64,000 bases of DNA from Azonexaceae bacterium s22 (lineage in GTDB: Bacteria; Pseudomonadota; Gammaproteobacteria; Burkholderiales; Rhodocyclaceae): the NCBI GenBank assembly GCA_016617495.1, contig WYCU01000001.1, positions 186,001 to 250,000 of the forward strand, read 5' to 3'. Each line of letters starts with the position of its first letter. Positions within the stretch are counted from its first letter, which is position 1. Of this stretch, positions 45,662-54,791 are shown one piece after another. Position numbers and translations under genes: made by a program. Below the pieces are notes generated by a model that searched no databases, was not told the origin of the DNA, and saw only the letters and a list, made by a program, of their open reading frames with translations.

Positions 45662-46770
45662 TCGACGTTTCCGCTACCCTCCGGCGCTGGGCACGCGAAC
45701 TGGTCGCCCACATTGACTTCCCGCTTCTGCTGATTACCGCGGCGATCATGGGTGTCGGATTGGCCACGGTCTATTCGGCAACGTATGACAGCACGCACCG
45801 CATGATGTCGCAGGCTGCCAACATGGGCATTGCCTTGGTCGTCATGTGGTTCGTTTCCCGTTTGCCGCCGCAAAAGCTGATGAGTTTCGCCATCCCGCTC
45901 TATCTCATCGGCTTGATATTGCTCGTCGCCGTTTTCCTTTTCGGGATCAAGGTAAACGGCGCAAAACGCTGGCTCTCGCTGGGATTCACCCGCATTCAGC
46001 CTTCCGAGATCATGAAGATCGCCATGCCGCTGATGTTGGCCTGGTATTTCCAGAAATACGAAGCCACGTTGCGCGCCCGACATTTCGTGGTAGCCGCGAT
46101 GCTGTTGCTCGTACCCTTCGCGCTGATCGCCAAGCAGCCTGACCTCGGCACGGCCCTGCTGGTTGGCGGCGCCGGGTTCTACGTCATTTTCTTCGCCGGG
46201 CTGCCTTGGAAGGTCATGTTCGGCCTGGGCGCCGCCGGCGCTGCCGCTGCGCCTTTCCTCTGGCACATGCTGCACGACTACCAGCGCAAACGCATCCTCA
46301 CCCTGCTCGACCCGACCACCGATCCGCTGGGTGCCGGATACCACATCATCCAGGCGACCATTGCCATCGGCTCGGGCGGCGCATTTGGCAAGGGCTACCT
46401 GAACGGCACCCAGACCCACCTGGAATTCATCCCGGAAAAGCATACCGATTTCATCTTTGCCGTCTATTCCGAGGAATGGGGCCTGATCGGCAACGCCACG
46501 CTGGTTTTCCTTTACACCCTGCTCATCGCCCGCGGCTTCATGATCGCTGCCGCCGCCCCGACGCTCTTTTCCCGCCTGTTGGCCGGTGCCATCACACTCG
46601 GCTTCTTTACCTACGCCTTCATCAACATGGGCATGGTCAGCGGCATCCTGCCCGTAGTCGGCGTCCCCCTGCCCTTCATGAGTTACGGCGGCACGGCGCT
46701 GGTGACCTTGTTCCTCGGCATTGGTATCCTGATGTCCATCCACACGCATCGCATGCTCGTGAAAAAATGA
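45658..46770 (+). CDS. rodA: RodA, SEDS peptidoglycan glycosyltransferase
   Basis: Polytopic SEDS protein of 370 residues, 10 helices. Signatures NGAKRWLSLGFTRIQPSEIMK, KQPDLGTALLVGGAG, FIPEKHTDFIFAVYSEEWG and PLPFMSYGGTAL are diagnostic. Partners with PBP2 encoded upstream. Overlaps rlpA by 4 bp. Confidence 0.96.
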   Translation: MIDVSATLRRWARELVAHIDFPLLLITAAIMGVGLATVYSATYDSTHRMMSQAANMGIALVVMWFVSRLPPQKLMSFAIPLYLIGLILLVAVFLFGIKVNGAKRWLSLGFTRIQPSEIMKIAMPLMLAWYFQKYEATLRARHFVVAAMLLLVPFALIAKQPDLGTALLVGGAGFYVIFFAGLPWKVMFGLGAAGAAAAPFLWHMLHDYQRKRILTLLDPTTDPLGAGYHIIQATIAIGSGGAFGKGYLNGTQTHLEFIPEKHTDFIFAVYSEEWGLIGNATLVFLYTLLIARGFMIAAAAPTLFSRLLAGAITLGFFTYAFINMGMVSGILPVVGVPLPFMSYGGTALVTLFLGIGILMSIHTHRMLVKK

Positions 46771-47798
46771 CCTGCCGTCTTGCCCTTGTCGCTCTCGCCG
46801 CCCTGCTCCTCGCAGCCTGCGGCAGCGCGCCGAGGCAGGATGTCGCGGTCGACGGCAAAAAAGAGCCGATTTCCAAAACGCCGACGCGCAAGCCGAATGT
46901 GGTCCTCAAACGGGGCGGCGGCTTTTACAAGGATGACGGCCCGGCCGACGACATCCCCGATGGTCTGGAGGACATCCCCGACGCGGTGCCCAAACTGGAA
47001 CCCCTGCACAAGCCGGCCACCAAACCCTATGTCGTGCTTGGCAAGTCCTATGTCCCGAATACCTCGGTCAAGCCTTACAAGGCACGCGGCATCGCCAGTT
47101 GGTATGGCAAGAAGTTCCACGGGCAGATGACCTCCATCGGCGAACCGTACGACATGTTTGCCATGACCGCTGCGCACACCACGCTGGCCCTGCCGTCCTA
47201 CGTGCGCGTCACCAGCGTACAGACCGGGAAATCGGTCATTGTCCGCGTCACCGACCGCGGCCCCTTCCACGCCGACCGGGTCATCGACCTTTCCTACACC
47301 GCGGCCTACAAGCTGGGCCTCATCAACGGTGGCAGCGGCATGGTCGATGTCGAGGCCATCGTGCCGGGCGGCGAACCCTTCGCCAACATTTACGCCCAGG
47401 CAACCTCGACGCCGCAGCCCGCCCCCACGCTGGCCGTCGTCAGTGTCCAGCGCCGCAACCGGGCTGACAGTGACGAAATCGAAGCCCTGGCCAAGCGACT
47501 TGAGCAGGAAGAGCGCCCCGTTCAGACGGCCGCGCAGGCCGGCATGGGCGGTGACCCGGTGCTTGCCCGCGGGGTCTTCCTGCAGCTGGGGGCATTTGGC
47601 AACCCGGACAATGCGGAAAACCTCAAAAACCACTTGAGCCGCGAACTCGACTGGCTGGCCGAACCCATGCGCGTGCAGGCGAGTGGCGGCATCCACCGCC
47701 TCCAGTTGGGACCTTATGCCAGCCGCGGCGACGCCGACCGCGTGGCGGAAAAGATCAAGGCCGCTCTGGGTTACAAACCCACCGTCATCGTGCGCTGA
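46767..47798 (+). CDS. rlpA: RlpA, septal ring lytic transglycosylase-like lipoprotein
   Basis: Lipoprotein of 343 residues with lipobox LLLAAC (MTCRLALVALAALLLAAC), a double-psi beta-barrel (ARGIASWYGKKFHGQMT, TDRGPFHADRVIDLSYTAA) and a C-terminal SPOR domain (VFLQLGAFGNPDNAENLKNHL) that binds denuded glycan. Last gene of the shape operon. A dispersed repeat is at 46841-46853 in the tether after the lipid anchor. Confidence 0.94.
   Translation: MTCRLALVALAALLLAACGSAPRQDVAVDGKKEPISKTPTRKPNVVLKRGGGFYKDDGPADDIPDGLEDIPDAVPKLEPLHKPATKPYVVLGKSYVPNTSVKPYKARGIASWYGKKFHGQMTSIGEPYDMFAMTAAHTTLALPSYVRVTSVQTGKSVIVRVTDRGPFHADRVIDLSYTAAYKLGLINGGSGMVDVEAIVPGGEPFANIYAQATSTPQPAPTLAVVSVQRRNRADSDEIEALAKRLEQEERPVQTAAQAGMGGDPVLARGVFLQLGAFGNPDNAENLKNHLSRELDWLAEPMRVQASGGIHRLQLGPYASRGDADRVAEKIKAALGYKPTVIVR
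46841..46853 (-). repeat. dispersed repeat inside rlpA
   Basis: On the minus strand CTTTTTTGCC is directly followed by GTCGACCGCGACA. In rlpA it is read as DVAVDGKK, close to the DVVAVDGKK reading of the copy at 53239. Confidence 0.85.
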
Positions 47799-47834
47799 GC
47801 CCGGGCGCCCGCACAAGCAAGAAATCCCTTCCAT

Positions 47835-47875
47835 TTGACGAACGTCAAGGGGGGACTTTGGCAGCTGGCTATACT
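47835..47875 (+). promoter_or_regulatory. FNR/ANR-dependent class II promoter of ubiUVT
   Basis: TTGACGAACGTCAA (47835-47848) is a symmetric FNR-family box (TTGAC-N4-GTCAA). The -10 TATACT is at 47870-47875. With a start near 47882 the box is centred near -41, the position from which FNR activates. Fits anaerobic induction of the O2-independent ubiquinone pathway. Confidence 0.72.
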
Positions 47876-47903
47876 GCCTCGCTTGCCATTCAGGAAGTCT
47901 GCG

Positions 47904-48911
47904 ATGAGTTCACTGCCCGATCTCGTCTGCCCGGCCGGCAGCCTGCCCGCCCTCAAGGCCGCCATCGATCACGGTGCCGACGCCGTCTATCTCGGCTACA
48001 AAAACGACACCAACGCGCGCAATTTTGCCGGCCTCAATTTCGACGCCAAGACCATGGCCGAAGGCATCCGCTACGCCCACGCCAAGGGCCGCGAGGTGCT
48101 GATGGCGATCAACACCTTCGCCCAGGCCGGGCGCGTTGCCGACTGGCAAAAGGCCGTCGATGGCGCGGTGGATCAAGGCGTCGACGCCATCATCCTCGCC
48201 GATGTCGGCCTGCTCGACTACGCCCGCCGCCGCCATCCGCAGCAGCGCCTGCATCTCTCAGTGCAGGGCTCGGCGACCAGTTACGAGGCGATCAATTTCT
48301 GCCAGCGCGAATTCGGCATCCGCCGCGCCGTGCTGCCGCGCGTGCTGACGCTGGCGCAGGTCGAGCATGTGATCAAAAACACCACGGTCGAAATCGAAGT
48401 CTTCGGCTTTGGCAGCCTGTGCGTGATGAACGAGGGCCGTTGCTGGCTTTCTTCCTACGCCTGCGGCGAATCGCCCAACACCGTCGGCGCTTGCTCGCCC
48501 GCCAAGTACGTCAAATGGGACAAGCAGCCGCAGCACATGGACACGCGGCTTAACGGCATCCTCATCGACCGCTTCGGCAACGACGAACCGGCGGGCTACC
48601 CGACGCTATGCAAGGGCCGCTTTGAAGTCCAGGGCGAGACCTATTACGCGCTCGAAGAACCAACCAGCCTCAACGTGCTCGCCATCCTGCCCGAGATCAT
48701 CAAAATCGGCGTGCGCGCGATCAAGGTCGAAGGCCGCCAGCGCAGCCCGACCTATGTTGCCCAAGTCACCCGCACCCTGCGCGCCGCGCTCGATGCGCTC
48801 AACGAAGGCGGCGAACGCTACCACGTCAAACCCGCCTGGCAGGCCGAACTCGCCAAGGTTTCCGAAGGCAGCCAAGCCACACTCGGTGCCTACAACCGCC
48901 CCTGGCGCTAA
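47904..48911 (+). CDS. ubiU: UbiU, O2-independent ubiquinone hydroxylation protein
   Basis: Peptidase U32-like protein of 335 residues. Four conserved cysteines for a [4Fe-4S] cluster are visible: GSLCVMNEGRC (two), GAC and TLC. With UbiV it hydroxylates ubiquinone precursors in the absence of oxygen. Starts at MSSLPDLVCPAGSLPALKAA. An FNR-type promoter lies upstream. Confidence 0.93.
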   Translation: MSSLPDLVCPAGSLPALKAAIDHGADAVYLGYKNDTNARNFAGLNFDAKTMAEGIRYAHAKGREVLMAINTFAQAGRVADWQKAVDGAVDQGVDAIILADVGLLDYARRRHPQQRLHLSVQGSATSYEAINFCQREFGIRRAVLPRVLTLAQVEHVIKNTTVEIEVFGFGSLCVMNEGRCWLSSYACGESPNTVGACSPAKYVKWDKQPQHMDTRLNGILIDRFGNDEPAGYPTLCKGRFEVQGETYYALEEPTSLNVLAILPEIIKIGVRAIKVEGRQRSPTYVAQVTRTLRAALDALNEGGERYHVKPAWQAELAKVSEGSQATLGAYNRPWR

Positions 48912-48950
48912 ACACTCTCCCCTCTCGACTCCCAGCTCTCGACTCAAAAA

Positions 48951-49871
48951 ATGAAACTCGCCCTCGGCCCCCTGCTCTATTTCTGGCCCAAAGCCGAAGT
49001 GCTCGATTTTTACGCCGAGATGGCGCAAAACCCGGCGCTTGATCGCATTTACGTCGGCGAAGTGGTCTGCTCGCGCCGCCAACAGCTGCGCACCACCGAC
49101 TGGATCGGCCTGGCGCGCGATTTGAGCGATGCCGGCAAGGAAGTCGTCGTCTCGGCGCAAGCCCTGCTCGAATCGGAAAGCGACCTCAAGGCCCTGCGCC
49201 GCCTGATCGACGAGTTGTCGGAAAACCCCGGTTGCAAGATCGAAGCCAACGACCTCGGCGCGGTTAACCTCGCCCAAGGCCATGATTTCGTTGCCGGGCC
49301 GCATCTGAATATCTACAACGAAGCCACGCTCGCCACCTACGCGCGCTACGGCATGAAACGCTGGGTGCCGCCGCTCGAAGCCACGCGCACGCTGGTCGAA
49401 ACCCTGCACGCCAGCCGCCCGGCCGGCGTCGAAACCGAGGTTTTCGTCTATGGCAGGCTGCCGCTGGCCTTCTCGGCGCGCTGCTTCACCGCCCGCCATT
49501 ACGACCTCAACAAGGACGACTGCCAGTTCAAGTGCCTCGATCATCCCGAAGGCCTGACGCTGAAAACCCGCGAGGGCCAGGATTTCCTCTGCATCAACGG
49601 CATTCAAACCATGTCGGCACAGAGCTACAACCTGCTGCACGAAGTCCCGACGCTGCGCCAGCTCGGCATCGACAGCATCCGCATCAGCCCGCAAAAAGCG
49701 CACATCAACGCGATCATCGCCGCCTTTGACGCCGCCCGGCGCGGCGAAGCGGTCGATGTCGATGGCAGCGCATGGAACGCCAGCGGCCAGGTCGACGGCT
49801 ACTGGTTCGGCGATGCCGGCATTCATCAACACCACACGCAAGCCCTTGCCCACCTGGGAGCCACCGCATGA
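48951..49871 (+). CDS. ubiV: UbiV, partner of UbiU
   Basis: Second U32-like protein, 306 residues. Cysteines expected to hold the [4Fe-4S] cluster are in [29 protein letters not shown] and FLCINGIQ. Forms a heterodimer with UbiU. 39 bp after ubiU and 4-bp overlap with ubiT. Confidence 0.93.
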   Translation: MKLALGPLLYFWPKAEVLDFYAEMAQNPALDRIYVGEVVCSRRQQLRTTDWIGLARDLSDAGKEVVVSAQALLESESDLKALRRLIDELSENPGCKIEANDLGAVNLAQGHDFVAGPHLNIYNEATLATYARYGMKRWVPPLEATRTLVETLHASRPAGVETEVFVYGRLPLAFSARCFTARHYDLNKDDCQFKCLDHPEGLTLKTREGQDFLCINGIQTMSAQSYNLLHEVPTLRQLGIDSIRISPQKAHINAIIAAFDAARRGEAVDVDGSAWNASGQVDGYWFGDAGIHQHHTQALAHLGATA

Positions 49872-50317
49872 GCGACTTCACCATCCCCAAATTCCGCCTG
49901 CCCGGCTTTGTCGCCACACTCGGCCAAAAACTGCCGCAATGGCCGCACGGCCTGGCGTTGGTTGCCGGGCTCAACGCCGCGCTGAAAATGAAGCTGCTGC
50001 CGGAAAGCGAACTGGCGGCGCTGGAAGACAAAATCTTCCGCGTGCAGGTGCTCGACACCGGCGGCACGGCGCATTTCACCTATCGCGGCGGCCTCTTCCG
50101 CCCGGTTTTCCGCCTTGAGCGCGAGCCCGACCTGGCCTTTGCCGCCAATCTCTCGGCCTTTCTGCAGCTCCTCGCGCGCCAGGAAGATCCGGACACGCTC
50201 TTTTTCAAGCGCGAGTTGGAAATCACTGGCGACACCGAACTGGGCTTGATGGTCAAGAACATGCTCGATGCCATTGAATGGCCCAGCATGCCCAAACTGC
50301 CGCTGCTCACTCGTTAA
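49868..50317 (+). CDS. ubiT: UbiT, SCP2-domain ubiquinone biosynthesis accessory factor
   Basis: 149 residues with an SCP2 lipid-binding domain ([25 protein letters not shown], and [20 protein letters not shown]). UbiT is the anaerobic counterpart of UbiJ and binds ubiquinone intermediates. Completes the ubiUVT operon. A dispersed repeat follows. Confidence 0.9.
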   Translation: MSDFTIPKFRLPGFVATLGQKLPQWPHGLALVAGLNAALKMKLLPESELAALEDKIFRVQVLDTGGTAHFTYRGGLFRPVFRLEREPDLAFAANLSAFLQLLARQEDPDTLFFKRELEITGDTELGLMVKNMLDAIEWPSMPKLPLLTR

Positions 50318-50345
50318 ACGAAGCCGTTAGCGCAACGCGAAAATC

Positions 50346-50375
50346 GCCCCTTTTGCGGGGTTGACCGCGACAATT
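50346..50375 (+). repeat. dispersed repeat after ubiT
   Basis: GCCCCTTTTGCGGG followed by GTTGACCGCGACAATT (core 50360-50375). The C4-TTTTGC-G4 mini-hairpin is intact. It lies between convergent genes. Confidence 0.88.
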
Positions 50376-50384
50376 TGGCCCGAC

Positions 50385-50762
50385 TCATTCACCCACGGAA
50401 ATCACGGCCGTATTGTTGCCATCGTCCGGCGCGGATGTTTTTTCGACGTGGCGAAAACCGCCGACATCGCACTTCAAATTGCCGGTCGCCACAATGCTGA
50501 GGATTTCCTCCTGCCCGATGATCACATCGAGGCATTCGCGCCCGTGCAGCATGACACCGCCGAAATAAAGCGCCAGCCCGTCGGCCAGGCTGCCGTCGGC
50601 ACAGAAAAGTGCCTCTCCCAAGGCTGGATACACATGACCGACCGCTTCAAGGAGATCGCCCACGGTCTCGCCACTGGCCATGATTTCCTCGTGCCCCTCC
50701 GCCATGGGCCTGAGCAAAGGCGGGATGTGGACGGATACCACCGGATAGTCGCTGATCAACAT
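50385..50762 (-). CDS. MoaD/ThiS-like beta-grasp protein without terminal Gly-Gly
   Basis: 125 residues from MLISDYPVVSVHIPPLLRPM. Residues about 8-85 fit a MoaD/ThiS ubiquitin-like fold (GETVGDLLEAVGHVYPALGEALF, LHGRECLDVIIGQEEILSIVATG). In sulfur carriers the chain ends in GG; here it continues for about 38 residues (DVGGFRHVEKTSAPDDG...), so either it is processed at the internal VGG or it does not carry sulfur. GGAGGTGTGCC precedes the ATG. Monocistronic. Confidence 0.72.
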   Translation of the reverse strand: MLISDYPVVSVHIPPLLRPMAEGHEEIMASGETVGDLLEAVGHVYPALGEALFCADGSLADGLALYFGGVMLHGRECLDVIIGQEEILSIVATGNLKCDVGGFRHVEKTSAPDDGNNTAVISVGE

Positions 50763-50824
50763 GGCACACCTCCTTTCGGATGTAACCATTCGGCACGCCA
50801 ATTTCCGGAAAGTTCACGAAAAAC

Positions 50825-50844
50825 GGGAGGCCGAAGCCTCCCGT
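50825..50844 (-). terminator. Terminator of phaC
   Basis: On the minus strand CGGGAGGC-ttcg-GCCTCCCG is followed by TTTTTCG, a strong UUCG-capped terminator 25 bp after phaC. Confidence 0.9.
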
Positions 50845-50869
50845 CGTACGGATCGAAACAAGTAATCGC

Positions 50870-52705
50870 TTACTTTTTCTTCTGGGCATCCAGGCGGAAC
50901 TTGACGTAGCTGCCCGGTGCGTCTTCGATGACCTTGAGGGCACCGTCGGCCGGATTGCGTGCCGGCACCTTGGCGGAGCCGCCCGGCAGGCTGGTCACCC
51001 ATTCGTGCCAGTGGGTCCACCAGGAACCGGCGTTCTGCGTGGCACCGGCCAGGAAGTCGTCCGGGCTTTCCGGCAGGTTGCCGTCGGTGGCGTCGTTGGT
51101 CCAGAAGCCGTACTTGTTGGCGGCCGGCGGGTTGACGATGCCGGCGATGTGGCCGGAGCCGCCGAGTACGAACTTGGTCTTGCCGGAAGGCAGGCGGGCA
51201 CCCATGTAGGTGCTCTTCCACGGGGCGATGTGGTCTTCGATCGTGGAGATGAAGTAGCACGGGGTCTTGACCTTGGTGATGTCGATCTTGACGCCGCCCA
51301 GTTCGATGCCGCCCGGATCCTTGAGCTTGTTGCCGAGGTACATGTTGCGCAGGTAGAAGCTGTGCATTGCGGCCGGCATGCGGGTGGAGTCGGAGTTCCA
51401 GTAGAGCAGGTCGAACGGGAACGGATCCTTGCCCATCAGGTAGTTGTTCACCACGAAGGACCAGATCAGGTCGTTGGCACGCAGCATGTTGAAGGTGCCG
51501 GCCATTTCCGAACCTTCCAGGAAGCCGCGCTCGGCCATCTTCTTTTCGAGACCGGAAACCGCACCTTCATCGAGGAAAACACCGAGTTCGCCCGGCTCGG
51601 AAAAATCGAGCATGGTGGTGAAGAAGGTGGCGGAATTGGCGCGCTTGTCCTTCTTGGCCGCCATGTAGGCCAGCGTGGTCATGGTCAGCGTGCCGCCCAG
51701 GCAGTAGCCGGCGAGGTTGACGCTGTCTTCGCCGGTGTGGGCGCAAACCTGATTGATGGCTTCAAGGGAGCCTTCGAGCAGGTAGTTTTCAAAGGACTTC
51801 TGCGCCAGCTTCTCGTCCGGGTTAATCCAGGACATGATGAAGGTGGTGTGGCCCTGGCTGGTGGCCCAGTTGACCATGGAATTCTTTTCGCGCAGGTCGA
51901 GGATGTAGTACTTGTTGATCCACGGCGGCACGATCAGGAAAGGCTTCTTGTACTGATCCGGGGTCTTGGGATCGTACTGGATCAGCTGAAACAGTTCGTT
52001 CTGGAAGATGACCTTGCCCGGCGTCGTGGCAACGTTCTTGCCCATCTCGAAGGCCGAGGTGTCGGTCATGCGGATGCGCAGCTGGCCGTCACCGGCTTCA
52101 ACGTCGTGCAACAGGTTGTTGAGGCCCTTGATCAGGTTCTGGCCGTGCGTCTTGACGGTTTCACGGAAGACTTCCGGGTTGGTCAGCGCAAAGTTGGAGG
52201 GCGACAGGGCGTCGATGTACTGGCGGGTGAAGAAGTTGACCTTCTGCTGGGTCGCTTCGTCCAGGCCTTCCGTACCGGCCACGGTGTCATGCAGGTGACG
52301 GGCGGTAATCAGGTAGGACTGCTTGACGAAGTCGAACAGGAAATGCTGTTCCCATTCTTCGTCCTTGAAGCGGTTGTCGCCCTTCTTCGGCGCAGCAACC
52401 GGTGCCTGGACCGGCATGCCGAGCATCTTCATCGTCGTGTTCTGCCACAGCGAGAAGTAGTCCCACATCATGTTCATCTGCGTCTGGGCCATCTTGTACG
52501 GATTGGCCATCAGGCGTGAAGACAGGTCCATGAAGGCTTTCGCCACGCCCAGCTCGTCGGCCGGCGCATTGACGCCGTCCTTGGCTTTCTTGTCCATGAA
52601 CTGGGTAATCAGGCGCGAAGCACGCTGGGCGACTTCGGCATAGGTCTTGGCCAGCTCGGCCGGGTTCGGCAGATTCGCTGCCTTGTCTTCAGTTTGCTGC
52701 GACAT
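50870..52705 (-). CDS. phaC: Class I polyhydroxyalkanoate synthase PhaC
   Basis: Polymerises (R)-3-hydroxyacyl-CoA into storage granules. 611 residues, as in class I enzymes; alpha/beta-hydrolase core with lipase-like box GYCLGG (catalytic Cys near 334) and later VVNNYLMGKDPFPFDLLYWN, with the His in GGSGHIAGIVNPP. Start at MSQQTEDKAANLP; GGGAG lies 6 bp upstream. No phaA or phaB gene follows; the thiolase at 57.9 kb may supply acetoacetyl-CoA. Confidence 0.96.
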   Translation of the reverse strand: MSQQTEDKAANLPNPAELAKTYAEVAQRASRLITQFMDKKAKDGVNAPADELGVAKAFMDLSSRLMANPYKMAQTQMNMMWDYFSLWQNTTMKMLGMPVQAPVAAPKKGDNRFKDEEWEQHFLFDFVKQSYLITARHLHDTVAGTEGLDEATQQKVNFFTRQYIDALSPSNFALTNPEVFRETVKTHGQNLIKGLNNLLHDVEAGDGQLRIRMTDTSAFEMGKNVATTPGKVIFQNELFQLIQYDPKTPDQYKKPFLIVPPWINKYYILDLREKNSMVNWATSQGHTTFIMSWINPDEKLAQKSFENYLLEGSLEAINQVCAHTGEDSVNLAGYCLGGTLTMTTLAYMAAKKDKRANSATFFTTMLDFSEPGELGVFLDEGAVSGLEKKMAERGFLEGSEMAGTFNMLRANDLIWSFVVNNYLMGKDPFPFDLLYWNSDSTRMPAAMHSFYLRNMYLGNKLKDPGGIELGGVKIDITKVKTPCYFISTIEDHIAPWKSTYMGARLPSGKTKFVLGGSGHIAGIVNPPAANKYGFWTNDATDGNLPESPDDFLAGATQNAGSWWTHWHEWVTSLPGGSAKVPARNPADGALKVIEDAPGSYVKFRLDAQKKK

Positions 52706-52721
52706 ACTCAAACTCCCTCTG

Positions 52722-53771
52722 TCAGTGTGCGGTCTTCGCCGACCGGCACAGAAAACGGACGATACCATCGGCATCGGTTCTACGCGACAACCGGCCGGCT
52801 TGTTCCAGATAGTTCAGATGGGCTATTGCCTCCCCCATCGCGAACATGGTTTGGTGTGTATCGAGCGCCCGATTGAAAAGGACATCGAGCAACTCGGCTG
52901 CGCTCTTCGGCGCTTGTTCACAGCTGTTCTCCAACGCATGCAGTCGTTCTTCGTGGTGCGCATGCAATGCCGCCACACGCGGCTGTACCCCGGTAAAGGG
53001 CAAACCGTGCGACGGCAACACCAGCGTATTTTCCGGAATTTCCGCCGCCATCCGGTCCAGCGATTCAAGATACCAACGCAAGGCGTCTGCATCCGGTGTC
53101 GCTGCAAAGACACTGATATTGGTGGAAATTCTGGGCAAGAGCATGTCGCCGGAAATTAACACGCCAAGTTCCGGACAGTAAAGCGCCATATGTTCGGGAG
53201 AATGGCCATGCCCGATCAAAACCTGCCATTTTTTGCCGTCTACCGCGACAACATCCCCTGCCATGAGACGATGGTAGTGGTCGGGCAAGGCCGGGACCGC
53301 CTTGCGGTAGCCCGAACCGCGCGTCGCAAATTTCTCCAGCCGTTCGCCGCTCAGGCCGTGCTGACGGAACTGCTCGGTCATGAAACGGGCACCATGCCCG
53401 CCCACTTCATTCCAGACGACATGCGCCGTCAGGAATTCGCCGCTGGTCATCCACAGAGGCGCACCCGTCCGGGCCATGAGCCATTCGGCCAGACCGAGGT
53501 GATCCGGGTGGAAATGCGTGACGACAATGCGCGTCACCGGCCCATCGAGCCGGTCAAGGATTGCCGCCCAGGTTTCGCGCACGCCGTCGTCCGGAAAACC
53601 GGTATCGACGATCACCCAGCCTGCACCGTCGCGCAGCAGCCAGAGATTGATATGATCGAGTTGAAACGGGAGGGGCATGCGCAACCAGAAAATGCCGGGC
53701 GCAACCTCGGTCAGGGTGCCCGCTTCGGGCGCTTTGGAAAAAGGATAGTGAAGGGTCATGGGCTGGCTCAT
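52722..53771 (-). CDS. MBL-fold metallohydrolase (glyoxalase II-like)
   Basis: 349 residues, cytosolic. Metal site THFHPDHLG near 85-93, then IGHGHSPEH and GDMLL; a C-terminal helical extension (LHAHHEERLHALENSCEQAPK) as in LACTB2-type or RNase Z-related hydrolases. Substrate unknown. Sits 16 bp before phaC on the same strand, so it is likely cotranscribed. A dispersed repeat lies antisense at 53239-53253. Confidence 0.85.
   Translation of the reverse strand: MSQPMTLHYPFSKAPEAGTLTEVAPGIFWLRMPLPFQLDHINLWLLRDGAGWVIVDTGFPDDGVRETWAAILDRLDGPVTRIVVTHFHPDHLGLAEWLMARTGAPLWMTSGEFLTAHVVWNEVGGHGARFMTEQFRQHGLSGERLEKFATRGSGYRKAVPALPDHYHRLMAGDVVAVDGKKWQVLIGHGHSPEHMALYCPELGVLISGDMLLPRISTNISVFAATPDADALRWYLESLDRMAAEIPENTLVLPSHGLPFTGVQPRVAALHAHHEERLHALENSCEQAPKSAAELLDVLFNRALDTHQTMFAMGEAIAHLNYLEQAGRLSRRTDADGIVRFLCRSAKTAH
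53239..53253 (+). repeat. dispersed repeat inside the MBL hydrolase gene
   Basis: CATTTTTTGCC followed by GTCTACCGCGACAAC; one core substitution. Read in the gene as VVAVDGKKW, close to the rlpA copy. Confidence 0.75.
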
Positions 53772-53856
53772 CTCGGGAAACGCAACTTACCATACGCTAC
53801 CGGATTGAAAAATGCCTCTGCATCTGATTAACTGCGCTGCACTTGAGGAGACCACA

Positions 53857-54249
53857 TTGAGCCAAGCGGGAAGCATTTTTACGATTTCCGACCTGTCGCG
53901 CGAATTCGGGATCACCCCCCGGACCATCCGCTTTTGGGAAGACCAAGGCATCCTGGCCCCGCAACGCGAAGGCAACAAGCGCATTTTCACCCGCCGCGAC
54001 CGCGCCCGCCTGAAAATGGCCCTGCGCGGCAAGCGCCTCGGCCTGACGCTGGCCGAGATCAAGGATCTGATCGGGATGTACAACTCGACCGAGGACGAAA
54101 CGCCCCAGTTGCTCGAATGTCTGCGCATCATGGAAAAACGGCGTGTGGTGCTGCTTCAGCAACGCGAGGACATCGAAGCCATGCTGGCCGAAATCGGCCA
54201 GTTCGAAACGCAATGCCAACAGGAATTGGTCCGCCGCAATCAGCGCTGA
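53857..54249 (+). CDS. liuR: MerR-family regulator, LiuR-like
   Basis: 130 residues from a TTG start (53857) preceded by GAGGAG at 7 bp; an ATG at 53812 gives a longer alternative without a ribosome site. The N-terminal HTH FTISDLSREFGITPRTIRFWEDQG is that of LiuR-type MerR proteins, followed by a long dimerisation helix. LiuR represses leucine/isovalerate catabolism genes in proteobacteria. The palindrome at 54273-54288 just downstream is the probable operator. Confidence 0.85.
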   Translation: MSQAGSIFTISDLSREFGITPRTIRFWEDQGILAPQREGNKRIFTRRDRARLKMALRGKRLGLTLAEIKDLIGMYNSTEDETPQLLECLRIMEKRRVVLLQQREDIEAMLAEIGQFETQCQQELVRRNQR

Positions 54250-54272
54250 GAATTTTTTTTGATCCGTTGTTG

Positions 54273-54288
54273 ACGTTTACGTAAACGT
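54273..54288. promoter_or_regulatory. Candidate LiuR operator
   Basis: ACGTTTACGTAAACGT is a perfect 16-bp palindrome. It lies 37 bp before the thioesterase start and 24 bp after liuR, well placed to control the acyl-CoA degradation operon. Confidence 0.7.
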
Positions 54289-54325
54289 AAATAAAATTCG
54301 CTGACCGCGTTGTTGGAACACTGTC

Positions 54326-54775
54326 ATGTCCCGCACACCCGATCCCGATTTCGCCGAGCGCGTCCAGGCCAGCTTCGCCAAACAACACGCCATGGCACTC
54401 ATCCAGGCCAGCTTGCCGGTGATTGAGCACGGCCGCACCGAAATCCATCTGCCCCACTGGTCCGGCGTGGAGCAGCAACATGGGTTCGTGCACGGTGGCG
54501 TGGTCGGCATGATTGCCGATTCGGCCGCGGGCTACGCGGCGATGACCGTGGTGCCCGCCAGCGCATCGGTTCTGACGGTGGAATACAAGATGAATCTGGT
54601 TGCCCCCGCTGACGGAGAAAAGCTGATTGCCCGCGGCAAGGTCATCCGGCCCGGCCGCACCTTGATCGTGACGCAAGCGGAAGTCTTCGCGCTCAAGGAC
54701 GGCAAGGAAAACCTGTGCGCCCTGATGCAGCAAACGATCATGGTCATGCACGGCAAGACTGAAAAACAAATCTAG
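54326..54775 (+). CDS. PaaI-family hotdog-fold thioesterase
   Basis: 149 residues. Hotdog signature [18 protein letters not shown] and [22 protein letters not shown]. Hydrolyses acyl-CoA esters; the exact acyl group is unknown. First gene after the LiuR operator, 16 bp before the isovaleryl-CoA dehydrogenase gene. Confidence 0.88.
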   Translation: MSRTPDPDFAERVQASFAKQHAMALIQASLPVIEHGRTEIHLPHWSGVEQQHGFVHGGVVGMIADSAAGYAAMTVVPASASVLTVEYKMNLVAPADGEKLIARGKVIRPGRTLIVTQAEVFALKDGKENLCALMQQTIMVMHGKTEKQI

Positions 54776-54791
54776 AACGGAGACAAACCAC

